A DNA stretch of 64,000 bases from Firm-04 sp964479595 (GCA_964479595.1 CAYZMU010000001.1:1-64000); one strand, 5' to 3'. Numbered from the stretch's first letter, positions 40,641 to 49,054 are shown. Notes: generated by a model not told the origin, from the sequence alone. Numbers and translations: made by a program.

Positions 40641-41936
40641 TCAAAGCGCGTCAATCAGCGTGATGATGTCGTTTATCGGCATCAGGCGCGCGTCGACTTC
40701 TTTCGCGCGATGGTAAGTGAGAATGTCCCGCGCGGTCTGTTCCATCGCGGGGAACGCGCTGCGCGTCAGCTGGTTTGCGTAAATCACAATATTGACCCCG
40801 TGCGCGGCGAGTTCGCTCTCCGTGACAGTGTTGTAGGAGGTCGGTACCGCGACAAGGGGAGTAGTATGATTTTTTTGCCGGAAGGCGTCACAAAATTCAA
40901 ATACCTCATCCGGCGTTTTTTGCCGGCTGTGAATCATGATTCCGTCCGCGCCCGCGTCCACATACGCCAGCGCCCTTTCCAGCGCGTCGCCGACCCCTTT
41001 TTCGAGAATCAGGCTCTCAATCCGCGCGATAATCATGAAATCGTCGGTGAGCTGGACTTTCTTTCCGGCCGCTATCTTGGCGCAGAAATGCTCTATAGTG
41101 TCCTGTGTCTGCTCGACGTCTGTGCCGAACAGCGAGTTTTTCTTGAGCCCGGTCTTGTCCTCGATAATCACCGCCGAAACGCCCATGCGCTCCAGCGAGC
41201 GGACATTGTAGACAAAATGCTCCGTCAGACCGCCCGTGTCCCCGTCAAAAATGATGGGCTTGGTCGTGACTTCCATGACATCGTCAATCGTGCGGAAGCG
41301 CGAGGTCATATCCACCAGCTCGATATCGGGCTTGCCCTTGGAGATGGAATCGCACAGCGAGCTTATCCACATCGCGTCGAATTGATCAAACTCCCCGCCG
41401 TTTTCCACACAGGTTTTTTCCGCAATCAGCCCCGTCAGGCCGTTGTGGACCTCAATCGCCTTGATCATGCCGCGAATCCCGAGCGCGCGTCTGAGCCGGG
41501 AGCGCCGGAATTCCGGCATGGCGAGCTTTTCTCTCAGCCGCAAATCCACCCTGTGTGTCTGCTCCGTGCGCGTGTAGGGGATGTCAATCACCTGCCCGCC
41601 GTATTTGGCGGCCTCGCGCTCGGCGTTGTCGCGAATCACCCGCAGCGGCCCGCTGAGCCAGTTGTCGCCGTGGACGATATAGTCGGGTTTTAAGCGGCGA
41701 ATCATCTTTTCGTAAAGCGGCTCGTCCTGCACGACCGCCCGCGCGACCCCGTCCAGATTCTCTATCATCCGGAAGCGCTCTTCAAAGGGAATCGTCGGAA
41801 AACGGTCAAAGCGCAGCATCGCCGCGTCGGTCATCACCCCGACCGTAACCTCGCCGTACTTGCCCGCCTCCCTGAGAATGTTGCGATGTCCCTCATGGAT
41901 ACAGTCTGTGCAAAAGCAAGTGTAGACCTGTTTCAT
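40641..41936 (-). CDS. aepX: Phosphoenolpyruvate mutase with N-terminal nucleotidyltransferase domain
   Basis: A 431-aa fusion. The N-terminal domain (about 1-135) is a CTP_transf_like/HIGH-type fold: HEGH (14-17), VGVMTD and a later YTRTEQTHR region. The C-terminal domain (about 157-431) is a PEP mutase: the mutase-specific EDKTGLKKNS (259-268), DGDTGGLTEHFVYNVRSLERMGV and RIESLILEKGVGDALERALAYVDAGAD. The mutase forms the C-P bond of phosphonopyruvate from PEP. The nucleotidyltransferase domain may activate the product as a CMP ester. ATG 41936 has AAAGGCG; it is the first gene of the operon, behind promoter 41986-42014. Confidence 0.95.
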   Translation of the reverse strand: MKQVYTCFCTDCIHEGHRNILREAGKYGEVTVGVMTDAAMLRFDRFPTIPFEERFRMIENLDGVARAVVQDEPLYEKMIRRLKPDYIVHGDNWLSGPLRVIRDNAEREAAKYGGQVIDIPYTRTEQTHRVDLRLREKLAMPEFRRSRLRRALGIRGMIKAIEVHNGLTGLIAEKTCVENGGEFDQFDAMWISSLCDSISKGKPDIELVDMTSRFRTIDDVMEVTTKPIIFDGDTGGLTEHFVYNVRSLERMGVSAVIIEDKTGLKKNSLFGTDVEQTQDTIEHFCAKIAAGKKVQLTDDFMIIARIESLILEKGVGDALERALAYVDAGADGIMIHSRQKTPDEVFEFCDAFRQKNHTTPLVAVPTSYNTVTESELAAHGVNIVIYANQLTRSAFPAMEQTARDILTYHRAKEVDARLMPINDIITLIDAL

Positions 41937-41985
41937 GTTGAAAACGCCTTTCTGACCACTCAAGATAATTCTGTCCCCATTATAA

Positions 41986-42014
41986 ATAATATCATAAAAT
42001 CGGGGGAATGTCAA
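41986..42014 (-). promoter_or_regulatory. Promoter of the phosphonate operon
   Basis: Minus-strand TTGACA (42014-42009) and TATTAT (41991-41986), 17-bp spacer. It starts right after the tRNA terminator. Confidence 0.8.
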
Positions 42015-42026
42015 TATGTTCGCGAC

Positions 42027-42051
42027 AAAAAAGGCACGCCCTAAGCGTGCC
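42027..42051 (-). terminator. Intrinsic terminator of the tRNA operon
   Basis: On the minus strand GGCACGC and GCGTGCC (42051-42033) form a 7-bp stem with loop TTAGG, followed by TTTTTT (42032-42027). Confidence 0.93.
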
Positions 42052-42063
42052 TTCCAAGTGTAA

Positions 42064-42145
42064 TGGGAGAGAGTGGATTTGAACCACTGAAGCGTAACGC
42101 AACAGATTTACAGTCTGCCCCCTTTGGCCACTCGGGAACTCTCCC
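42064..42145 (-). tRNA. tRNA-Tyr (anticodon GTA)
   Basis: A class II tRNA of 82 nt with a long variable arm. The acceptor stem GGGAGAG/CTCTCCC plus discriminator A, the T-arm GTGGTTCAAATCCAC and the anticodon loop CTGTAAA are clear. CCA is not encoded. Confidence 0.96.
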
Positions 42146-42179
42146 ATGAAAACCGACCTCGCGGCAGCCGGAAGCTGAG

Positions 42180-42252
42180 AGCTGGTGGACGGACTTGAAC
42201 CCCCGACCTGCTGATTACAAATCAGCTGCTCTACCAACTGAGCTACACCAGC
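42180..42252 (-). tRNA. tRNA-Thr (anticodon TGT)
   Basis: Standard cloverleaf. The acceptor stem GCTGGTG/CACCAGC, D-arm GCTCAGTTGGTAGAGC, anticodon stem CTGAT/ATCAG with loop TTTGTAA, and T-arm GGGGGTTCAAGTCC are visible. It is 5' of tRNA-Tyr on one transcript, 34 nt apart. Confidence 0.96.
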
Positions 42253-42264
42253 GCCGCTTTATCT

Positions 42265-42293
42265 ATTATATCACAGCCCGCGCCAAATGTCAA
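42265..42293 (-). promoter_or_regulatory. Promoter of the tRNA-Thr/tRNA-Tyr operon
   Basis: Minus-strand TTGACA (42293-42288) and TATAAT (42270-42265), 17-bp spacer; tRNA-Thr begins 12 nt downstream. Confidence 0.9.
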
Positions 42294-42552
42294 GCGCTTT
42301 CGCGAGAATTTTCAAATTGCGCAAACTATACAAAAATTCGCCCCTCATTTTGTGCAAAAGGCCAACTCCCCGCGCCGCGTCTGTTGTCGAGAAGTGTCCA
42401 ACAGCTTCCCCTGCGGCCCGCCCGGGAGGCTTGGCGCGCCTGTGTTCCGAATATTTCATAAAAATTTCGTCAAAGTTTCATCTATTTTTCACCGGGGGGG
42501 TAAAATGCCCGTAGCAAGGTTTTTGTCCTATCGGAAAGGGGGTGCAAATGTG
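42294..42552. other. Intergenic region with no recognised feature
   Basis: About 260 nt between the tRNA promoter and the frameshifted hypothetical gene. Base composition is mixed (AT-rich to 42350, GC-rich to 42435, then AT-rich). Apart from the ribosome site AAGGGGG before 42553 I see no promoter, terminator or conserved motif. Confidence 0.5.
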
Positions 42553-43174
42553 ATGGCAAATCCGACTATCCGGCAAATGCCCGAATTTTACAGCGGCGCC
42601 AAGACAGACGGGAAAACCTGCCCGCTGACGCTGCGGTATTTGCAAAGCAAATGCCCATGCAAGGATGGGTCAACCAACGACCCTAAAGATCTGCTTTGGA
42701 GCACCACCCGCGGCGACTATCAGGACTTGATTCGCGATCTTCTTTTCCGCGATTTTCTTCTACCGCAGTGGCTTCAGAAGTCCCAATCCGAAATTGTGCG
42801 GAACTACTATTCCGACCCCTCTGCGCCCTCTGCCACCCAAGGGCGATTATGGCGCGGAAGATATGATCGCGGCGCAGAAATGGCATTTCTACATTTCCTA
42901 TTGCGCGTATCTGGAATCGGGCATCTTAAAGGACGAAAACGGCAAACCGAGATCCTTGGATTTGAACGACAGGCCGATATTGAGATTTCAATGCCTCGAA
43001 CTCTTGCTCTGGATGTATGAGGCGGCGAAGGACAAGGCAAAGAAGGAAGGGCGTTTGCCCGCGGAGGAGACCGAAAAACTCGATAAGGAGATTCAAGAGT
43101 TTATCGGTGGGACGGAGCACGCCGACCTCTGCAAGAAACTGAGAGAGGAAATATCCAAACTCATTCTAAAATAA
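42553..43174 (+). pseudogene. Hypothetical helical protein interrupted by a frameshift
   Basis: The frame from ATG 42553 (MANPTIRQMPEFYSGAK) stays plausible to about 42835 (NYYSDPSAP), then becomes Arg-rich nonsense. A second frame picks up at about 42830 with PPKGDYGAEDMIAAQKWHFY and runs to 43174 with sensible helical sequence (LRFQCLELLLWMYEAAKDKAKKEGRLPAEE). Together they give a protein of about 207 aa. The slip lies near CCACCCAAGGGCG (about 42833-42845). It could be a sequencing error, a real inactivating mutation or a programmed shift. The family is not recognised; an N-terminal CPCK may bind metal. The next gene starts 20 nt downstream. Confidence 0.6.
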
Positions 43175-43194
43175 CAAACGGGAAAGGAAAGCAT

Positions 43195-44258
43195 ATGGAA
43201 AACAGGAAGAAAGCGGCGCTGATAACCGCCGGCGCGGCGTTATGCGTCATTGCCGGAATCATCTTGATGTTTGTGTTCCTCAATAAGGGGAATGAAGATC
43301 AGACACTGGAACATGAAAGCAGCGAGGTTAGCGAGGTTTTAGAGTTAACAGTTACCGAAACGCAGGAAATTACGGAAGTAACAGAAACAACCACAAGAGA
43401 AGAAACTGCGACAAACACTACAGCCGCGAAAGAAACCACCGCCGCAAAAGCAGAGACAGCGGCATCTTCCGCGACAAGCGCTCAGAAACAAGAACAGATA
43501 CCGCAGCAAGGCGGACAGGCGGCACCGTCTCCCGCGCAGACACAAGCCCCTGTACAAACACAAACACCTCAAGTACCACAAACACAAACACCTCAAGTAC
43601 CACAAACACAAGCACCTCAAGTACCACAAACNNNNNNNNNNNNNNNNNNNNNNNNNNNNNNNNNNNNNNNNNNNNNNNNNNNNNNNNNNNNNNNNNNNNN
43701 NNNNNNNNNNNNNNNNNNNNNNNNNNNNNNNCACCTCAAGTACCACAAACACAAGCACCTCAAGTACCACAAACGCAAACTTCTACACAAACAAAAACAC
43801 CTCAAGCGCCACAAACACAAGCACCTTCAGGAAATTTAGAAACAATTTATTGTGAAGATTATAATGATGTTTTTAGAGATTTTGAACATAATCCACTTTT
43901 AGTTGATAAACAAAATAAAACTATTACTTTTAGTAGTAATTTTGTTAAATATGTTAATGGATTTATACCTACAGATGGTATTAAAGATATTGATGACAAT
44001 AAATTAAATTTAAAAACTGTTACATATGTTATGGAAGGACTTGACGGTATTTATAGCGATTTTAATGGATATACTTGTATTTTCAAAGTTCCTGCAGAAG
44101 CTTTTAAATGGAATAATTATGAATTTTGGGTCCAATTATCTAATAATACGCTTACTTTAAAGCTTAAATATAGGAATTTTTTTGTTTATTATTCACAAGG
44201 TATGAACTATTTTCGATATTTAAATGATTATAGTGATGGATCATTAGATGAATTATAA
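43195..44258 (+). CDS. Chimeric surface protein: membrane anchor, Thr/Pro-rich linker, AT-rich C-terminal domain
   Basis: MENRKKAALITAGAALCVIAGIILMFVFL is an N-terminal signal anchor, followed by an acidic/Thr-rich linker and tandem (T/A)PQVPQTQ repeats. A 100-N gap (43632-43731) breaks the frame, but in the frame ending at TAA 44258 the repeats resume (PQVPQTQAPQVPQTQ) and lead into about 140 residues beginning NLETIYCEDYNDVFRDFEHN and ending YSDGSLDEL. The two sides read as one gene. The C-terminal domain is encoded in very AT-rich DNA with A/T-ending codons, unlike any other gene here, which suggests foreign origin. The domain, predicted beta-rich, matches no family I know. GAAAGGAAAG precedes ATG 43195. 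Confidence 0.7.
43560..43780 (+). repeat. 24-bp coding tandem repeat around an assembly gap
   Basis: Units of the form ACCTCAAGTACCACAAACAC plus four bases recur every 24 bp on both sides of the gap and encode (T/A)PQVPQTQ. At least three units are seen to the left and two to the right. The true copy number is unknown because the array caused the gap. Confidence 0.85.
43632..43731. other. Assembly gap of 100 N within the repeat array
   Basis: Exactly 100 N. The last 43 bases before the gap equal the first 43 after it; joining them there restores a continuous reading frame. Confidence 0.95.
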
Positions 44259-44425
44259 GGGACTAGAAGATAATTCCTTTTTAGATGGTGGAAAGGGGTA
44301 CGTTCTAGGATACGCCATAACTGTCGTTATGGACGTTGTAAATTTACCCGCTGCCGGATTCACTATTATTTGAAATGATAGAAACCTGATAACTTGTTGG
44401 CAAATCATGGATTGCTGTTTGTTTT
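43800..44425. other. AT-rich island
   Basis: From about 43800 the sequence becomes strongly AT-rich through the end of the chimeric gene and the following non-coding stretch, then returns to GC-rich at about 44430. The spacer 44259-44435 holds a small palindrome (CCATAAC/GTTATGG, 44313-44330) and no gene I can support. No transposase, integrase or flanking direct repeats were found. Confidence 0.75.
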
Positions 44426-44435
44426 GCGAAAGCCG

Positions 44436-44466
44436 GCGCCCCGGGGCTGTTCCCGAGGCGCTTTTT
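44436..44466 (+). terminator. Intrinsic terminator upstream of mfd
   Basis: GCGCC-C-CGGG (44436-44445) and CCCG-A-GGCGC (44452-44461) pair around GCTGTT, and T residues run to 44466. It ends transcription from the accessory patch. Confidence 0.8.
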
Positions 44467-44525
44467 GACGTACCCTAAAAAACCGCGGGATATAAAATCT
44501 TCTTGCGCGTTTGCCGCCGCTGTGA

Positions 44526-44554
44526 TTGACAAAACGGCGCGGGCGTGCTATAAT
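44526..44554 (+). promoter_or_regulatory. Promoter of mfd
   Basis: Consensus TTGACA (44526-44531) and TATAAT (44549-44554) with a 17-bp spacer. Confidence 0.88.
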
Positions 44555-44591
44555 AGAGGGGAGAAGACGCGCGGCGGGGAGGAGGATTGCG

Positions 44592-47500
44592 GTGCGATTT
44601 TTTGAGGAGGCGGCATGGCGGCTTGAGGCGGTTTCGAAACTGCGCGCGCTGCTGGAAAAGAAAATCTCGCCCGTGTCGCTGTCCGGCGTCTCGCAGGTGC
44701 AAAAGGCGCAGATTCTGCTGGCGCTTTCCAAGGACGCGCCCATTCTCGCCGTCACGCCCGACGACGCCTCCGCGCGGCTGCTCTGCGAGGACATCAATTT
44801 CATGGCGGGGGAACGCGTTTCGTACCCCTACCCGGGCAAGGAACTCAATTTCTATTCCGAGGCGGGCATTTCCCGCGAGTATGAGCAAATGCGCCTGAGC
44901 GCGCTGTGGGCGCTTTGCGCGGGCCGCTGCAGGGTCCTTGCCGCTTCCGCCGAGGCCGTCACGCAGTTTACCATCCCCGGGCAAACGCTGCGGGGGGCAA
45001 CGCTGCGGCTGACGCGCGGGGAAGAGTACGATATGGGCGAAATCGCGGGGAAACTCGCGGCGATGGGTTATCTGCGCTGCGAGCAGGTGGACGCGCCGGG
45101 GCAGTTTTCGGTGCGCGGCGCGATTCTGGATATCTTCTCGCCCTGTGAGGAGATGCCCGCGCGGGCGGAATTCTGGGGCGACACGCTTGAGAATCTCGCT
45201 TGGTTTGAGCCCCAGACGCAGCGCAGAGAGGGCTCCCTTGAGAGCATGGACGCGGTGCCCGCCGCGGAGGCGCTGCCTGACGCGGAAAGTTTGTGCGCGG
45301 CGCTTTCGTCTTTGAGCGGGGAAGTTTCCGGCCCCTACGAGCAGAGATGGAAAGAGAAACTTGCCGCCGATTGCGCGCTTTTGCGCGAAGGGGTCGCGCT
45401 CAAAGACATTGACCTTTATTTTCCGCTGATTTACAGCCCGCCCGCCGCGATTTTCGATTACCCTTTTTCGGCGGTTTTCCTCTGCGAGACCGCCGCCTGC
45501 GAGGAGGCGTTTGAGGGGCTTTCCGAGCGCGTGAACGAGGATGTGCGGCTGGGGCTGGAACAGGGCACGCTCTGCGCGGAGCTGTCACATTATGTTCTGA
45601 GCCGCGCGGAAGTCTTCGAACGGATTGGAAAGCTGCCGCTGGTGTGCGCGAACACCTTTTTCGCGGGGTCTGAGACTTTTGACTACCGCGAAAAGCTGGA
45701 AGTGCAGACGGCCCCGAGCGAGCCCTGGAACGGCAGCACGCGGATTCTGGCGGAGCGCCTCAAGGAGCTGAGCGCGGCGAAAGCCCGTGTGATGGTCTGC
45801 GCGGGGACGGCGAAAACGCTGCCCATTCTGGAGCGGGATCTGCGCGAAAGCGGGATTTCCTGCGCCGTCGCGGACGCGGACAGCGAATCGGAGGAGGGCG
45901 CGGCGCTGCTCATGCAGGGCGGGCTCTCGGGCGGTTTTTCCTATCCGTCCACGGGCTATGTCTGTATCGCGCAGGCAAAGGCGCGGCCCGTTTCGAAAAG
46001 CAGACGGCGGTTTCAGAGCGGCAGCGAAATCCGCGCGCTCTCCGAGATTTCCGAAGGCGACCTGGTCGTTCACGCCGAGCACGGCATCGGGCGGTTCATG
46101 GGCATTCACAAGATGGAGCTGGAGGGCGTCTCCAAGGACTACATCACGATTCAGTACGCGGGGACAGATGTGCTCTATGTGCCCGTCACGCAGCTCGACA
46201 GAGTCTCGCGCTATATCGGCGGCCGGGACGATTCCGAGGTGCGGCTGAGCCGGTTAACTTCAAAAGAATGGCAAAAAACGCGCTCCAATGTCAAGAAGGC
46301 CGTCAAGGACATGGCTGGGGAGCTCCTCACGCTCTATGCGGCGCGGGAACGCTCGCAGGGTTTCGCCTTTGAGCCCGATGATGAGATTCAGCGGGATTTT
46401 GAGGCGCGGTTTCCTTATGTGGAGACGTCGGATCAGCTGCGCTGCACGGAAGAAATCAAGGCGGACATGGAGCGCGACAGACCGATGGACCGGCTGCTGT
46501 GCGGGGACGTGGGCTTTGGCAAGACCGAGGTCGCGTTCCGCGCGGCGATGAAATGTATGCTCTCGGGCAAGCAGTGCGTCATGCTCGCGCCGACAACCGT
46601 TCTGGCGAACCAGCACTACGAAACCGCGACGCGGCGGTTTGAGTCCGTGCCCGTCACGATTGAACTGCTTTCCAGATTCCGCACGAAACGCCAGCAGGAG
46701 CAGATTCTTGAGAAAATCGCGGCGGGGAAGGTCGATTTCGTCATCGGCACGCACAGACTTCTCTCCAATGACGTGAAGTTTCGCAATCTGGGGCTGGCGA
46801 TTGTGGACGAGGAGCAGCGTTTCGGCGTGGCGCACAAGGAGAAGTTCAAGGAGATGTTCCACGGCGTTGACATGCTCACGCTCTCCGCGACGCCGATTCC
46901 GCGCACGCTCAATATGGCGCTTTCGGGGATTCGCGACATGAGCGTCATTGACGAGCCGCCGCAGGACCGCTATCCTGTCCAGAGCTATGTACTCGAATAC
47001 AGCGAGGGGCTCATCACGCAGGCGATTACGCGCGAGCTCAAGCGCGGCGGACAGGTCTACTACCTGCACAACCGTGTGGAAACCATCGCGCAGTGCGCGG
47101 CGAGAGTGCAGAAGCTCCACCCCGGCGCGCGGGTCGCGTTCGCGCACGGGCGCATGGGCGAACAGGAGCTCGGGGAGGTCTGGCGGCAGCTGCTCGACGG
47201 CGAGATTGACATTCTCGTCTGCACGACGATTATCGAAACGGGGGTGGATGTCCCGAACGTCAACACCTTGGTGATTGAGCAGGCGGACCGTTTCGGGCTG
47301 GCACAGCTCTATCAGCTGCGCGGCAGAGTGGGACGCGGCAGCCGGCGCGCCTACGCCTACTTCACCTACCGCGCGAACAAAAGCCTCTCCGAGGTCGCGC
47401 AGAAACGTCTGGACGCCATGCGGGAATTCACCCAGTTTGGCAGCGGCTTCCGAATCGCCATGCGGGATTTGGAAATCCGCGGCGCGGGGAGTGTGCTGGG

Positions 47501-48044
47501 CGCGCGCCAGCACGGGCAGATGGAGCAGGTCGGGTATGATATGTATCTGAAACTCCTCAACGAGGCGATTGCCGAGGAGAAAGGGGAGGCGCCCAAAGAA
47601 GCCCCGGACTGTGTGATGGAGCTGCCGGTGGAGGCGCATATCCCGCGCGACTATATCGAGAGCACGCCCGCGCGGCTCGAGATTTACCGCAGAATCGCGC
47701 TGGTGCGGACCGAGGAAGACCGCGCCGATCTGACAGAGGAACTCAAAGACCGCTTTGGCGAGCCCCCCGCAAGCCTTGCCAACCTGATGGATGTCTCCCT
47801 CGCGCGCAATTTCGCGGCGAGTCTGGGCATCAGCGGCATCTCGCAGCGGGACGGAGCGCTGCGCTTCACGCTGCTTGACCCCGCGCCAAAGCAGCTTTCG
47901 GCGATACTGGCGCGGTATTTTGACCGATTCTATTTCAACGACAAACAAAGCCCCGGGTATGTCGCGGTGCGGCTGAAACCGGGCGAACAGCCCATGGCGC
48001 TGGTGCGGGAGTTTCTGGAGCTCTACCGCGAGAACGCCGGATAG
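44592..48044 (+). CDS. mfd: Transcription-repair coupling factor Mfd
   Basis: A 1150-aa SF2 translocase that removes RNA polymerase stalled at DNA damage and recruits UvrA. The UvrB-like N-terminal region (about 1-350) includes YPGKELNFYSEAGISREYEQMRL. The polymerase-interaction (CarD-like) domain near residue 490 reads LVVHAEHGIGRFMGI. The helicase core has GDVGFGKTEVAFRAA near residue 637, DEEQRFGV, SATPIPRT and the translocation motif QLRGRVGRGSRRAYAY. The TRCF C-terminal domain follows. The start is GTG 44592 with AGGAGG upstream; an in-frame upstream codon lies in the -35 box. First gene of a long + strand run. Confidence 0.97.
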   Translation: MRFFEEAAWRLEAVSKLRALLEKKISPVSLSGVSQVQKAQILLALSKDAPILAVTPDDASARLLCEDINFMAGERVSYPYPGKELNFYSEAGISREYEQMRLSALWALCAGRCRVLAASAEAVTQFTIPGQTLRGATLRLTRGEEYDMGEIAGKLAAMGYLRCEQVDAPGQFSVRGAILDIFSPCEEMPARAEFWGDTLENLAWFEPQTQRREGSLESMDAVPAAEALPDAESLCAALSSLSGEVSGPYEQRWKEKLAADCALLREGVALKDIDLYFPLIYSPPAAIFDYPFSAVFLCETAACEEAFEGLSERVNEDVRLGLEQGTLCAELSHYVLSRAEVFERIGKLPLVCANTFFAGSETFDYREKLEVQTAPSEPWNGSTRILAERLKELSAAKARVMVCAGTAKTLPILERDLRESGISCAVADADSESEEGAALLMQGGLSGGFSYPSTGYVCIAQAKARPVSKSRRRFQSGSEIRALSEISEGDLVVHAEHGIGRFMGIHKMELEGVSKDYITIQYAGTDVLYVPVTQLDRVSRYIGGRDDSEVRLSRLTSKEWQKTRSNVKKAVKDMAGELLTLYAARERSQGFAFEPDDEIQRDFEARFPYVETSDQLRCTEEIKADMERDRPMDRLLCGDVGFGKTEVAFRAAMKCMLSGKQCVMLAPTTVLANQHYETATRRFESVPVTIELLSRFRTKRQQEQILEKIAAGKVDFVIGTHRLLSNDVKFRNLGLAIVDEEQRFGVAHKEKFKEMFHGVDMLTLSATPIPRTLNMALSGIRDMSVIDEPPQDRYPVQSYVLEYSEGLITQAITRELKRGGQVYYLHNRVETIAQCAARVQKLHPGARVAFAHGRMGEQELGEVWRQLLDGEIDILVCTTIIETGVDVPNVNTLVIEQADRFGLAQLYQLRGRVGRGSRRAYAYFTYRANKSLSEVAQKRLDAMREFTQFGSGFRIAMRDLEIRGAGSVLGARQHGQMEQVGYDMYLKLLNEAIAEEKGEAPKEAPDCVMELPVEAHIPRDYIESTPARLEIYRRIALVRTEEDRADLTEELKDRFGEPPASLANLMDVSLARNFAASLGISGISQRDGALRFTLLDPAPKQLSAILARYFDRFYFNDKQSPGYVAVRLKPGEQPMALVREFLELYRENAG

Positions 48045-48054
48045 GAGAATGATG

Positions 48055-48939
48055 ATGAGAGGCAAGAAATGGATTTTAGTGAGCTGTCTGTGCTGCGCGG
48101 GAGCGCTCTGCGCCTGCTCGAGCGCGAATGAGAGCTCAGACTCCGCGGCGGGGCAGCAGGATTCCGCCGGCGCGGCGGTGACAACGGCGGCGTCTGCCGC
48201 GCAGACCGAAACCACTACCGAACCGCTCCCCGCGCCGGACCCGAAAGCGATCACGTTTGACACGCCCTCGCTCTACACGGCGCATTCGCGGGGCATCAAC
48301 AACTATACCGACGACGAATCGCGGGTCAATTTAAGTATCGTGTCGCTGGACGGGGATTCCAAGCTGAAAGTGGAAGTGCTGGACAAGAACGACAAGGATC
48401 AGTACGCCATTCCGAAGATTGTCTTTGACCTGCCGGCGCTGGTGGGGCTTGAGAATGTCCCGAAAATCGGCAAGATTTCGGCGGACATCACTTCTGTCGC
48501 GCGCGGGCCGGTGACACTCGCGGACGGCACGAGCGAAGTGGTCGTGGGCAACTGCCTCGGCGCGCTTTCGGGGGATCTCGCGGCGGAGAGAAAGCTTGAC
48601 GAGGAGGGCAATCTGCTCCAGAGCGACTGGGTGAACCACTACGAATTCAAACTCAAGGATTTCGACAACCCGCAGCATACTTGGCGGGTAGAAGCGGAGG
48701 TCCCGAAGTCCAAATTGCCTGTCAACGGCTATGAAGAGGGCTTTGAGGGCGCCACGCTCGTGGTGATGCGCTGGGCGCAGAGCAATCAGGCGGATCTCTA
48801 TCTGGACAACATCACCTTCTTTGACAAGGACGGCGCGGCGATGGATATCATCTACGACGCGACCGCGGAGACGATGGAGACGGTGACGGAAACGCTCCCG
48901 ACAAAGCCGGCGGAGACGACGGCCGCGGGCGGCGAGTAA
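48055..48939 (+). CDS. Lipoprotein with beta-sandwich domain, unknown function
   Basis: About 294 aa. MRGKKWILVSCLCCAGALCAC is a lipoprotein signal. A short Ala/Thr/Glu-rich linker is followed by a predicted beta-sandwich domain (about 65-270), with repeated strand patterns and YLDNITFFDKDG near its end as in carbohydrate-binding or galactose-binding-like folds, and a Thr-rich tail (TMETVTETLPTKPAETTAAGGE). Three in-frame ATG codons occur at 48049, 48052 and 48055; the last has the best distance to AGGAGA. It lies 10 nt after mfd, so it is probably co-transcribed although functionally unrelated. Confidence 0.78.
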   Translation: MRGKKWILVSCLCCAGALCACSSANESSDSAAGQQDSAGAAVTTAASAAQTETTTEPLPAPDPKAITFDTPSLYTAHSRGINNYTDDESRVNLSIVSLDGDSKLKVEVLDKNDKDQYAIPKIVFDLPALVGLENVPKIGKISADITSVARGPVTLADGTSEVVVGNCLGALSGDLAAERKLDEEGNLLQSDWVNHYEFKLKDFDNPQHTWRVEAEVPKSKLPVNGYEEGFEGATLVVMRWAQSNQADLYLDNITFFDKDGAAMDIIYDATAETMETVTETLPTKPAETTAAGGE

Positions 48940-48993
48940 GGTGAAAAGCCGGGGAAAAATTTTGAAGAAATGATGAAAAGACGGCCGTTTGCG

Positions 48994-49023
48994 TTGACAA
49001 GGCGCGAGGCGGCGTGGTATAAT
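48994..49023 (+). promoter_or_regulatory. Promoter of the zinc-ribbon gene and ispDF
   Basis: TTGACA (48994-48999) and TATAAT (49018-49023), 18-bp spacer, GTGG before the -10. Confidence 0.83.
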
Positions 49024-49054
49024 GTTCTTAAATTCAAGAAGGAGGGTTCTGACT

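Noticed and set aside
42064..42252. tRNA genes as an attachment site for an integrative element
   Set aside because: No repeated 3' tRNA segment or integrase gene is visible in the flanking sequence.
43560..43780. CRISPR-like regular repeat
   Set aside because: The 24-bp units are contiguous and coding, with no spacers and no cas genes nearby.
43800..44425. Insertion sequence or integrated element explaining the AT-rich island
   Set aside because: No transposase or integrase, terminal inverted repeats or target duplications were found; only the composition is unusual.
46260..48263. A 667-codon minus-strand open frame opposite mfd
   Set aside because: Shadow of the conserved helicase region of mfd.
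48940..48993. A terminator or small gene between the 48055 lipoprotein and the next promoter
   Set aside because: The 54 bp show no stable stem with a T-run and no open frame of interest.
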